Of a stretch of 64,000 bases of DNA, positions 38,092 through 46,600 are shown piece after piece. A program made the translations under genes and the position numbers. Under the pieces are notes generated by a model that saw nothing but the letters and a program-made list of their open reading frames with translations, was not told the origin of the DNA and ran no database searches. Origin of the DNA: Lachnospiraceae bacterium (GTDB lineage Bacteria; Bacillota; Clostridia; Lachnospirales; Lachnospiraceae); the NCBI GenBank assembly GCA_015057525.1, contig SVEE01000005.1, positions 93,510 through 157,509 of the forward strand, written 5' to 3'. Each line of letters begins with the position of its first letter. Position 1 is the first letter of the stretch.

Positions 38092-39189
38092 TTATTGTCC
38101 CTCAAATACTTTTTCAACCTTCTCAATAACTGTGTCTTTCATGTTACCTCTTGTCTTCTCATACTGTAAACCAGATTCCATAATCTCAAGAAGTTCCATT
38201 CTATACTGATTATCAATATCCTTAATGTATTCCATAAGAACATCTTTAATCTCGATAACATATTCCTTAGTCTGCATCTTAGCAAGCATCTCATCAGGAT
38301 TAAACTTAGATGTACTCTTCATATCTTCCTGCTTACGAGCACAAACCATACATTCCTCTGAACCTGCTTCATTAACATATCCACAGTTACATGTCCAAAT
38401 CATACCATCTGTTCTGTACTTCTCTACAGCATCAATACCCCTGTTCTCCTTGAGAGCAGCAAGTCTATGTAACGGCATTGTAACATTAATAGGTAAATCA
38501 TTACATGCAAATACACCTCTACTTGTTACATACTTGGAAATTGTAACCTTAGAATCCTTAATAAGAAGAATATCCTTAGCTGGAAGCTTACAGTCTATGT
38601 CATTAGCTGTAATAAGAGTTACATTACCTCTTTCGAAAACAAAGTCTAAATTCTTAAGCAATAATTTTTCTTCATAGAGATTAGTTAATTCTACATCTGC
38701 TCTAACGGCCTTAATATCATCCATATTGTAATTGAAGAAGCTAGTTGAAATCTTAACTTCATTACCTACACCTGTCAAAGTTACCTTAACAGGTCTTGGA
38801 ACAAGTCTGTTGTAATAGTTACTAACATAAAGCTCTTTAGTTATAGTTTTAACAGTTTCTTCTTTTCTCTTCAATTTAACAGCTGTGCCTGACGCAACTG
38901 TACCAACTGAATTGTTAGCAAACTGTGTATAATTAAACTGAAGACCAATGACTGCATCCGCGCCACGCTTTGCTGCCATCTTCTTTAATTTTTCCATTGC
39001 AAGTTCATTAGCTTGCTCAAGCTTACCAGTAAGTTTTTCACTCTCTGCATCCGACATCTCAGTAACACCTGATGCTATTCCCTTAAAAATATTAGAAGCA
39101 AGGGCTGTCTGAGCATTTAAAAAGCCTAAATACTCAACAATCTCATATCCTTCAAAATTAAAACCCGACGTCAACATAATGTCTCCCAT
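38092..39189 (-). CDS. YbjQ-domain protein with C-terminal zinc ribbon
   Basis: A 365-residue protein. Residues 5-105 match the YbjQ/DUF74 heavy-metal-binding-like family (TSGFNFEGYEIVEYLGF, AAKRGADAVIGLQFNY), whose function is not settled; standalone YbjQ proteins are only about 105 residues. A beta-rich middle part (about 110-250) follows, then a zinc ribbon with spacing like RanBP-type fingers, WTCNCGYVNEAGSEECMVC, and a helical C terminus. The ATG 9 bases after GGAGG is chosen. It is the first gene of the cluster with the acidic TPR and coiled-coil proteins, 60 bases before the TPR gene. Confidence 0.75.
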   Translation of the reverse strand: MGDIMLTSGFNFEGYEIVEYLGFLNAQTALASNIFKGIASGVTEMSDAESEKLTGKLEQANELAMEKLKKMAAKRGADAVIGLQFNYTQFANNSVGTVASGTAVKLKRKEETVKTITKELYVSNYYNRLVPRPVKVTLTGVGNEVKISTSFFNYNMDDIKAVRADVELTNLYEEKLLLKNLDFVFERGNVTLITANDIDCKLPAKDILLIKDSKVTISKYVTSRGVFACNDLPINVTMPLHRLAALKENRGIDAVEKYRTDGMIWTCNCGYVNEAGSEECMVCARKQEDMKSTSKFNPDEMLAKMQTKEYVIEIKDVLMEYIKDIDNQYRMELLEIMESGLQYEKTRGNMKDTVIEKVEKVFEGQ

Positions 39190-39320
39190 AATCAAAATCC
39201 TCCAATAATTTTATTTCGCAAAACAATAAACAAATTATACCATATTACTTCTATATTTTAAAGTGTTTTTGTATATTTTATTGTGTTTTTACAATCTTTT
39301 TTGTGCAATTTATCCCATGG

Positions 39321-39824
39321 TTAGTATTCCAATGGCGAAACATTCTCATATTTATAAAAGTAAAATTCCAAATCAAAATATGTATGTTCATCACTATCGG
39401 CAACAATTCTCCAATTATCCAACTTATCAAGGTTAGGAAAATAGGTATCCGCCTCATACTTATAATCTATTTTTGTTACATGGGCATATTTGCAATATGG
39501 CAAGAGCATTTCGTATACAGTTCCTCCGCCAATAACAAAAATCGTTTTATCTTTGTAATCCTTTAATGTTTCTAATAGTTCTTCCTTTGAATGAACTACA
39601 ACTGCACCTTTAACCTTATAATCCTTATTAGTAGATAAAATAATATTATCTCTTCCCGCAAGTGGCAATCCGTTAGGAAAACCCGCAAGAGTTTTTCTTC
39701 CAAGAATAACTACATTCCCCATGGTTGTCTGTCTGAAAAATTTATGGTCCTCAGGAATGGATACAAGCAAATCACCTTTGTTACCTATTGCCCAATTACT
39801 ATCAACCGCTACTATTAATTCCAT
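39321..39824 (-). CDS. folA: Dihydrofolate reductase
   Basis: Reduces dihydrofolate to tetrahydrofolate with NADPH. The 167 residues begin MELIVAVDSNWAIGNKGDLL, with the usual substrate-loop WAIG, the acidic residue of the active site in SIPEDHKFFRQTTMG, NADPH-binding VVILGRKTL and the conserved FVIGGGTVYEMLLP. GAGGAG precedes the ATG. It follows thyA by 14 bases; thymidylate synthase produces the dihydrofolate that this enzyme recycles. Confidence 0.96.
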   Translation of the reverse strand: MELIVAVDSNWAIGNKGDLLVSIPEDHKFFRQTTMGNVVILGRKTLAGFPNGLPLAGRDNIILSTNKDYKVKGAVVVHSKEELLETLKDYKDKTIFVIGGGTVYEMLLPYCKYAHVTKIDYKYEADTYFPNLDKLDNWRIVADSDEHTYFDLEFYFYKYENVSPLEY

Positions 39825-39838
39825 ATTTTTTCTCCTCT

Positions 39839-40669
39839 TTACACCGCTATTGGTATATTATTAATCTGTGGTCCAGTTTCATAATCCTCAATTTTAAAAT
39901 CGTCCAACGTAAACTCGTAAAAATCTTTAATCTCTGGATTCATCCAAAACTTTGGTGCCGGATAAGTAGGTCTCTCTATCAATTCTTTAACAATTGGAAT
40001 ATGTCTATCATAAATATGTGCATCTGCTATAACATGAACCAGTTCACCCGGTTTAAAACCTGTAACCTGTGCAAGCATATGAACCAAAACTGCATATTGC
40101 ACAACATTCCAGTTGTTAGCCGCAAGAACATCTTGAGAACGCTGATTCAAAATCGCATTAAGTCTGTCCCCTGTTACGTTGAAAGTTACACTGTAGGCAC
40201 AAGGATACAAATTCATCTCTGACAAATCCTGATGTACATAAATATTGGTCATTATTCTTCTACTATAGGGATTATTTTTCAAATCATAGATTACCCTGTC
40301 AACCTGATCCATCATTCCTTCTTTATACTTATGCTTAACACCTAGCTGATAACCATAAGCTTTACCGATAGACCCCTCTTCATCAGCCCAAGCATCCCAT
40401 ATATGGCTCTTAAGTTCATTGACATTGTTAGACTTTTTCTGCCAAATCCATAACATTTCATCAATGGCAGACTTAACATAAGTTTTTCTCAATGTTATAG
40501 CCGGAAATTCCTTAGAAAGGTCATATCTATTTACAACACCAAAACGTTTGAGAGTATACGCATACGTACCATCCTCCCACTTTGGTCTAACTTTTTCTCC
40601 CTCTGTACTGAACCCATTATAAATAATATCTTTACACATACTTATAAATAATTCATCAGCTTTGCTCAT
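39839..40669 (-). CDS. thyA: Thymidylate synthase
   Basis: Methylates dUMP to dTMP using methylene-tetrahydrofolate. The 276-residue protein has the catalytic Cys in MNLYPCAYSV, the phosphate-binding Arg in NPYSRRIMTN, the NQRSQDVLAANNWNV block and the HVIADAHIYDRH motif. AAGGAG lies before the ATG. It is transcribed divergently from the XRE genes with about 87 bases between, and forms an operon with folA. Confidence 0.96.
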   Translation of the reverse strand: MSKADELFISMCKDIIYNGFSTEGEKVRPKWEDGTYAYTLKRFGVVNRYDLSKEFPAITLRKTYVKSAIDEMLWIWQKKSNNVNELKSHIWDAWADEEGSIGKAYGYQLGVKHKYKEGMMDQVDRVIYDLKNNPYSRRIMTNIYVHQDLSEMNLYPCAYSVTFNVTGDRLNAILNQRSQDVLAANNWNVVQYAVLVHMLAQVTGFKPGELVHVIADAHIYDRHIPIVKELIERPTYPAPKFWMNPEIKDFYEFTLDDFKIEDYETGPQINNIPIAV

Positions 40670-40706
40670 TTTTTATCTCCTTTCACAAATAAAAAATAAA
40701 AATAAA

Positions 40707-40734
40707 TTGAAATAATAAAAAAATATGTTAATAT
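40707..40734 (+). promoter_or_regulatory. Promoter of the tandem XRE regulators
   Basis: TTGAAA, 16 bases, TAATAT with a TG dinucleotide just upstream (extended -10) on the plus strand. A perfect 7-bp inverted repeat overlaps its -10. Confidence 0.55.
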
Positions 40735-40742
40735 GAACATAT
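40723..40742. promoter_or_regulatory. Candidate XRE operator
   Basis: ATATGTT and AACATAT form a perfect inverted repeat with a 6-base centre, covering the -10 of the XRE promoter. The position suits autorepression by one of the encoded XRE proteins. Confidence 0.45.
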
Positions 40743-40756
40743 GGAGGTGAATCCGT

Positions 40757-41113
40757 ATGAATCATAAGGAATTCGGGCCTCGTCTAAAAAAGATTCGTCG
40801 TTCTCACAATCTTACCCAAGAGCAAATATCACGACAACTTAATATTTCTAGACAAGCCTATAGCAACTATGAACAAGGAAGGTGCTACCCTTCACCAGAT
40901 ATTCTAGCGTCACTATCAATAATTCTTAACACAAATCTTTTTATTTTATTTTTTCAAGATGCTTTCGACAAACATATCCCAAAAGCATGTAACTACAATT
41001 TGACAGATGTGGAATCTGATTCTTTGATTTATCTTTATTCAAAATTATCTATCCAAAAGCGAACAGACCTACTCTCACATCTGTATGAAGCAAACGAAAG
41101 AGAGGTTCACTAA
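40757..41113 (+). CDS. XRE-family transcriptional regulator
   Basis: A 118-residue protein with an N-terminal helix-turn-helix (RLKKIRRSHNLTQEQISRQLNISRQAYSNYEQGR, about residues 9-42) and a helical C-terminal part (YLYSKLSIQKRTDLLSHLYE). GGAGGTG lies 7 bases before the ATG. Its stop TAA shares one base with the ATG of the next XRE gene, so the two are translationally coupled and may form a heteromeric regulator. The target is unknown; thyA-folA is divergent and could share the regulatory gap. Confidence 0.85.
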   Translation: MNHKEFGPRLKKIRRSHNLTQEQISRQLNISRQAYSNYEQGRCYPSPDILASLSIILNTNLFILFFQDAFDKHIPKACNYNLTDVESDSLIYLYSKLSIQKRTDLLSHLYEANEREVH

Positions 41114-41535
41114 TGTACAGCTATACCCTACCAGAAATATTAAAAGAAAAAAGGAACGCGCTCGGTTACACTCAGTCAGAAACTGCTGATTTACTCTTCA
41201 TTACACGTTCCACTTATAATCATTACGAAAAAGGAGAGCGAACTCCACCTGTAGAAGTACTCGTACGAATAGCTCAACTATATAAAATGAATCCCCTAGA
41301 TTTTATCGCTCCACTAATACCACCCGAATATCTTGTAGACATATATCTTCCTCTACAGAACTTACATTACGGATATTCAAATATCCAACAAAAAAACAAG
41401 CTCCTTGTTACTACATTCAATTCCTTAGATATACAAGAACAAAATCTAATCATTAACTTAATGCAATCTCTATCCAAAAATAAAATTTATGCGGAAACAT
41501 CTACATTATTACCCTTAAAAAATCCAGATTCATAA
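41113..41535 (+). CDS. XRE-family transcriptional regulator, second of pair
   Basis: A 140-residue protein with a helix-turn-helix at residues 8-45 (LKEKRNALGYTQSETADLLFITRSTYNHYEKGER). Its C-terminal half resembles that of the preceding protein in predicted helices (NSLDIQEQNLIINLMQSL) but not closely in sequence, consistent with an old duplication. The start overlaps the upstream stop codon by one base. Its last 49 bases overlap the convergent HExxH gene on the other strand. Confidence 0.83.
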   Translation: MYSYTLPEILKEKRNALGYTQSETADLLFITRSTYNHYEKGERTPPVEVLVRIAQLYKMNPLDFIAPLIPPEYLVDIYLPLQNLHYGYSNIQQKNKLLVTTFNSLDIQEQNLIINLMQSLSKNKIYAETSTLLPLKNPDS

Positions 41536-41954
41536 CTCTTACGATTTTTCTCATATGGATTTTCTTCCGAGTATTTGATTGCTGTGCTTGTCACACCTCC
41601 AGAGACATATGCTTTACCACATTCAGGGCACATCCCCATCTTCAATGTAACAGATGCACTAATAAGTTTAGCCCCTGGCTTATTTCCCTTAGCAATTGCA
41701 TTGGCAACATGTTCTCTTTCATGAGAGCTTACCTTGGCGTAAGACTCCTCAGGTTTTATCACACCTGGTGTCTTATATGAAACGTCATTCTCATTGGAGC
41801 CGTCCACATACTTCCTGTTCTCACAGGTTTGGCACTCTGTAGTACCAGGTACCTTAGACGCACTGTCAACAGAATTATCCGTATTAATTGGTGTAACCCT
41901 AGATAGATTACTTATAGGAATTGTATAATTGTTGCTCATTCCGCCTATAAACAT
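41487..41954 (-). CDS. HExxH putative metalloprotease-like protein
   Basis: A 155-residue protein with a zinc-metalloprotease-like motif HEREH within SSHEREHVANAIAKG, preceded by CQTCENRKYVDGSNENDVSY and followed by a second CxxC (GMCPECGKAYVSGG). The arrangement recalls the SprA-related putative metallopeptidases, but I cannot assign it firmly. No signal peptide is visible; the N terminus is polar. AAGGAGG lies 8 bases before the ATG. The 3' end overlaps the convergent XRE gene. Confidence 0.65.
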   Translation of the reverse strand: MFIGGMSNNYTIPISNLSRVTPINTDNSVDSASKVPGTTECQTCENRKYVDGSNENDVSYKTPGVIKPEESYAKVSSHEREHVANAIAKGNKPGAKLISASVTLKMGMCPECGKAYVSGGVTSTAIKYSEENPYEKNRKSYESGFFKGNNVDVSA

Positions 41955-42017
41955 AAACAGCTCCTCCTTTCAAAACTTATATAATAATTTTACTATATTT
42001 TTCAAATTATAACAAGG

Positions 42018-42614
42018 CTACAATGTATTCTTTTTTCTTTCTTCAGCCTGTCGCTTACTATATATGCATCCACAGTAATCCTGCCTATATAAACCGTACT
42101 CTTTAGATAATCTAATAGAGTTTGAATATCCATCCTTTTTCTTAAAATCACTGTATAGATATTTAACCCCAATTTCCTCTGACAACCTTTGCCCTATCTC
42201 ATTTAACCATGCCGCATTTTTATGAGGACTTATAGATAATGTTGTTGTAAAAATATCATATCCTTTTTCTTTAGCATATAAGGCGGTTTTTCTCATACGC
42301 ATTTCATAACATTTGTAGCATCTACTGCCCCGTTCAGGTTCATTTTCAAGACCCTCTGACATTACAAAAAACTCATCTGGTTCATATTTACCTTCTTCAA
42401 TAATAACATCCTTCGTAAATGGTGCTACGGCAACAAAACGTTTTAATTCTTCTATTCTTTTTATGTATTCTTCCTCAGCTGTTATATTAGGGTTATAAAA
42501 GAAAACTGTAATATTATATTCCTCTTCAAGAAGTTGTAATACATGGGAACTGCATGGTGCACAACACACATGTAAAAGTATTTTTTTCTTATTTTGTTCA
42601 ACCAAATGCGACAT
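42018..42614 (-). CDS. queH: Epoxyqueuosine reductase QueH
   Basis: Catalyses the last step of queuosine tRNA modification, converting epoxyqueuosine to queuosine, and replaces QueG in many anaerobes. The 198 residues have the family cysteines HVCCAPCSSHVL near the N terminus, RCYKCYEMRM in the middle and DYCGCIYS near the C terminus, plus TTTLSISPHKN. The start MSHLVEQNKK is chosen by AAAGGA 6 bases upstream; the track start lacks a ribosome binding site. No other queuosine gene is in the window. Confidence 0.92.
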   Translation of the reverse strand: MSHLVEQNKKKILLHVCCAPCSSHVLQLLEEEYNITVFFYNPNITAEEEYIKRIEELKRFVAVAPFTKDVIIEEGKYEPDEFFVMSEGLENEPERGSRCYKCYEMRMRKTALYAKEKGYDIFTTTLSISPHKNAAWLNEIGQRLSEEIGVKYLYSDFKKKDGYSNSIRLSKEYGLYRQDYCGCIYSKRQAEERKKNTL

Positions 42615-42694
42615 TGCCTTTCCTTTCAGCATATTGACCAATATTTTTATAGTTTTTTTAGGTCATTTTTTTATTTTTTATTGACTTTTTACAG

Positions 42695-42723
42695 TTGACT
42701 TTGTCTAAAATATACAATATACT
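42695..42723 (+). promoter_or_regulatory. Sigma-A promoter of the 77-residue protein gene
   Basis: TTGACT and TATACT separated by 17 bases on the plus strand, leaving a leader of about 85 bases before the start codon. Confidence 0.7.
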
Positions 42724-42814
42724 ATTGTTAGATAAAATCGTATAATTCATTATAATAATTTGTTTTCATCTAATCAAGTTATTTAAGTGAAATTCCAGAC
42801 GGGAGGTAATTACA

Positions 42815-43048
42815 ATGACAGTTGATCAGGCTGTAAAAAAATACAAAATGGAGCCCCTTAACGTATACACAGCTAAGGCTAAGGCTAAGGAGCTTAACGT
42901 TGACGAAGTTCTTTATATGAATGTTCAAAAAAATAAGTATGCTTACATTGTTAAGGATGGTCCTCGTGGTCACATGCTTTATACAGACGAAAAGAGTCTT
43001 TACACTAAGATGTATAAAGGTCTTAAGATGGAGCCATTAGATCCATAG
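42815..43048 (+). CDS. Small basic protein of unknown function
   Basis: A 77-residue lysine- and tyrosine-rich cytoplasmic protein (MTVDQAVKKYKMEPLNVYTA, then LYTDEKSLYTKMYKGLKMEP). The phrase KMEPL occurs near both ends. I do not recognise the family. A clear sigma-A promoter, a GGGAGG ribosome binding site with 8-base spacing and a strong terminator make it a well-defined single-gene unit, probably well expressed. It lies between queH, on the other strand, and a membrane protein gene that converges on the same terminator. Confidence 0.75.
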   Translation: MTVDQAVKKYKMEPLNVYTAKAKAKELNVDEVLYMNVQKNKYAYIVKDGPRGHMLYTDEKSLYTKMYKGLKMEPLDP

Positions 43049-43079
43049 TTTATTTAGTACATATATTTTACACAAGTTA

Positions 43080-43116
43080 ATAACCAGACTTATCATTTTA
43101 AGTCTGGTTATTTTTT
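43080..43116. terminator. Bidirectional terminator
   Basis: Stem ACCAGACTTA / TAAGTCTGGT with a 6-base loop, with T runs on the plus strand and AT-rich sequence on the other. It serves the 77-residue protein gene and the convergent membrane protein gene, whose stop codon lies inside it. Confidence 0.8.
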
Positions 43117-43535
43117 AGTATCTTATCTTCTATCATGTTATTCATAAAAACACATATCAAACTCATCAATCCCCATATCAACGAATACAGCAAACATATC
43201 TGTCCATCTACGTTATATTTCATATCTGAATAATCCCAAACATTCAAGCCATATCTTATATTGACTATTAATCCTGTTATATATTCTAACGTTGTTATTG
43301 TCATGGAACCAAATATCATTACTTTTATAATTCCCAAAATAAGTCTTTTTTCATTTTGTATTATCTTATTTCCAAAAACACCCACAACTAAAAAACATAA
43401 TCCACCACAAATCAACATAGAGAAATGCGAATAACCTCTACAAAATATTTCTGCAAAATAATATACAATTCCACCTGTTAACCATAAAACAAAATAATTA
43501 TTCAAATTCATTTTTAATTCATTCAAACATATCAC
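43098..43535 (-). CDS. CmpB-like putative ABC transporter membrane protein
   Basis: A 145-residue membrane protein with about four hydrophobic segments. It matches the putative ABC-transporter CmpB-type family in its hallmark words FCRGYSHFSM, TTLEYITGLIVN and WDYSDMKYNVDGQICLLYS. The family's role is uncertain. The start is ambiguous: a GTG (track), a TTG and the later ATG of MNLNNYFVLW are all possible around a weak AAGGTGA; the family usually starts near the first membrane segment. No ATPase partner is nearby. Confidence 0.7.
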   Translation of the reverse strand: MICLNELKMNLNNYFVLWLTGGIVYYFAEIFCRGYSHFSMLICGGLCFLVVGVFGNKIIQNEKRLILGIIKVMIFGSMTITTLEYITGLIVNIRYGLNVWDYSDMKYNVDGQICLLYSLIWGLMSLICVFMNNMIEDKILKNNQT

Positions 43536-43640
43536 CTTACCTTTATCTTGATATTAGTATCTTATCTTTTGTTTTTCCTATTCAAAAATAATCCGCTTTT
43601 GCGGTTAATTATATAAAAAAATATAAAGGAGGTATTTCAA

Positions 43641-46600
43641 ATGAAATACAAAAAACTAATTACACTTATTTTAATTTTTATATTATCTATAGGTAATATA
43701 AAACTCTCCACTTTGACATCTGCCAAAGAAGCAATTTCCACAGATATCGAAAGTATTCCGCAGGTTTATGATCTTGACTCATCAAGCCTCACGGTACACC
43801 CCAATCCAATCATGGGAAAGTATCATTATATCCAAGATGTAATTACTGGCACAGGAAGCTATTTTTCTGAACATAATTCTTTCTTATATTGCACAGACGA
43901 CAGTGGCAATACAATGATGTGCTATTGCACAGAACCAACCAGGCCTGCTCCCACAACATCTACAGAATATTCTGATTACTATCTCGAAGACATTAACAGC
44001 GAGGAAGGAATAAAACAGGCGAAAACTTTACCAATCTTGACTTATGGCTTTGGAGCCAACGAAGCAAGTTGCAACAGTTTTCTAAATAACTATCCTGAAA
44101 ATCCACAGCAAGGCGGTTCCTTCGGTTATTATGCAGTAGACGGGGTAATAACAAGAGGACTTTTGATTAACGGTGTATTATTTCCTATGAGTTCTAGCGA
44201 AGCATACGGTCTCACTGCCGCCCTTGTCCATAAGGTCAACGGTGCTGATGTGGGAACTGTCACCGGAAGTGTCATAGAAAATGGCTTCACTTCCAGTACG
44301 GAAGTTGCTGCAGCTGCAACATATCTAGAAAACATTTCCACATGGACATACGAGAGGGGTGTTGCAGGTGGTAGCATATGGCATGCAGCCGACGCATTAA
44401 ATTCTTTAAATAGGGGCGAACATATTTTTTCAGCTACAATTAATCATCCCAAATCTGGATGGATTCCACTTCCAGACACTTCCACAGTCACAGATTGGAG
44501 TCCTTACTCTATTAGCGGTAAAATATACATAAAAATCTCATATGAATCGAAATATATGGAAAGTCAACTTCTCTCTTCTTCACAATCCGGTTCCGAAGAA
44601 CACATCGTTTTTACCCACGAAAACTTAACAACTGTTGATTTTGACTCTACAAAAAACGGATATTATGATTATTTCAGAATTACATCCAATCCAGAAAATC
44701 AGGTGGATGTTTCCGTGACATACGGCTCACTAAAAAACAACTATTTTACAGTCGACGATATTCCTTGCTCCTCTCATTCCGGCATATCCTTTTGTCAAGA
44801 TGCAACCATAGCGTTAGACCTTAACCAGCTTAACGAAGGTAAATATTTAAGCCTATCAATAACTACAGGAAATGGTTCATGCAAAACTGACGCCTATGGG
44901 GACGGAGATCAAGACGGAGTTTACAGCCTAGGTGTACGATATTTCCAAACACCTAATTATCAAAACGTAGCTGTATCTTCACCAAATTCAACAATTTCGT
45001 ATACAAGCACCTATCTATATATGTCAAATAAGTTTGGAAAAATAATTCTAGAAAAATCATCTTCTAACCCTGATATTACAAATAACAATCCAAATTATTC
45101 ACTTGATGGAGCAATTTACTCAATATATAAATCAAAGGAAGATGCGGAATCAGAAAAAAATTCCTGTGGTCAGATAATCATAGATAAACAGGGTAAGGGA
45201 AGTAGTTCTAATCTAAATATTGGAACTTACTATGTCAAGGAAACCAAAGAACCCTTAGGCTATGCACTAGATCACTCCATTTATACTGTTTCAGTAACAT
45301 CATCCGAAGTCACCGTGGTTGCCATAGAAGAGACTCCTCAATTAAATATCATAGATATATTGTTAACAAAAACTGATAACTTTGATGTTCCACTGGCAAA
45401 CGCCGAATTTACAATAAGATATTACTCAACCATCTCTGACGACCCTGCCAGAGACGAACTTACTCCAACACGTATTTGGACCGTCAAAACAGATAAAAAC
45501 GGTATATCAAAATTGAGTCCTGATTACCTTGTCTCAGGAGATGAATTCTATTATTCAAGTGATAACAAAATCGGAATTCCATTGGGAACAATAACAATAG
45601 AAGAAACAAAAGCCCCAAACGGATATTATGAAAATGACACATTCAAAGAATGGACGTACACAAAATCAGATAACATATACATTCAACAAATTACTTCATC
45701 TGGTAATTCGGAGACTTTGAACGTCTTTGCTGTTCCTACTATTGTCAACCAAAAAGAGCCTTATAAAGCATATCTTAAAATCATCAAAAAAGATGAAACT
45801 ACAGGTAACACAATTATAAACAATACAGCAACATTTAAAATTTGGTCATATTCTTCGGAAAAATATATATGTGAAGCTAAAACAAATCAGGAGGGAATCT
45901 TAATAACACCCAGCTACTTACCTGAAGGAAAATATCGTATAGAAGAGACAGAAAATCCCACAGGCTATTACACTAGTAATTCAGCATCAAAATATGATAT
46001 CGAAATAAGCGAAGACAATGCTACCGAAAAATATGTGACACCTGAAGGAGAAGAAACTTTAATCGACGTATGTGAGATAGAAATAGAAAACACACCTCTT
46101 TCAGGACAAATCATAATAAACAAAAAGGGCGAGTATCAAGAATGGAACCAAGAAACAGTAACCTTTGATTTAAAAACTCATCCTTTGGAAAATATACAAT
46201 TCGATGTATACGCTTATGAAAATATATATTCATCTGACGGACATGGAGATATCATATATTCATCTGGTACCTTGATAGAAAGCATATTTACCGACAGCAA
46301 CGGCTGTGCAAAAACCTCTGATACTCTACCCCTTGGTAAATATGAAATAAAAGAAAACACACCAAATATATATTTTCCTGAAGATAGTATCATCATAGAA
46401 TTATCATCCGAAAATAATACTATAGAAACCCTAACTGGTAACACTTCAAGAAAACTTGTTGTATACAGCGTTGATATACTTAACAAGCTTAAAATTCCAG
46501 CGATAACAACCTATGCAACAAACGAGGAAACCAACGACAAATACTGCCCAACTAAAGAAAATACAAAGATTATTGACAAAGTCTCATATGAAAATCTTAT

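Noticed and set aside
42642-42814. Possible riboswitch in the leader of the 77-residue gene
   Set aside because: The leader is AT-rich with no conserved aptamer motif that I recognise and no terminator/antiterminator pair.
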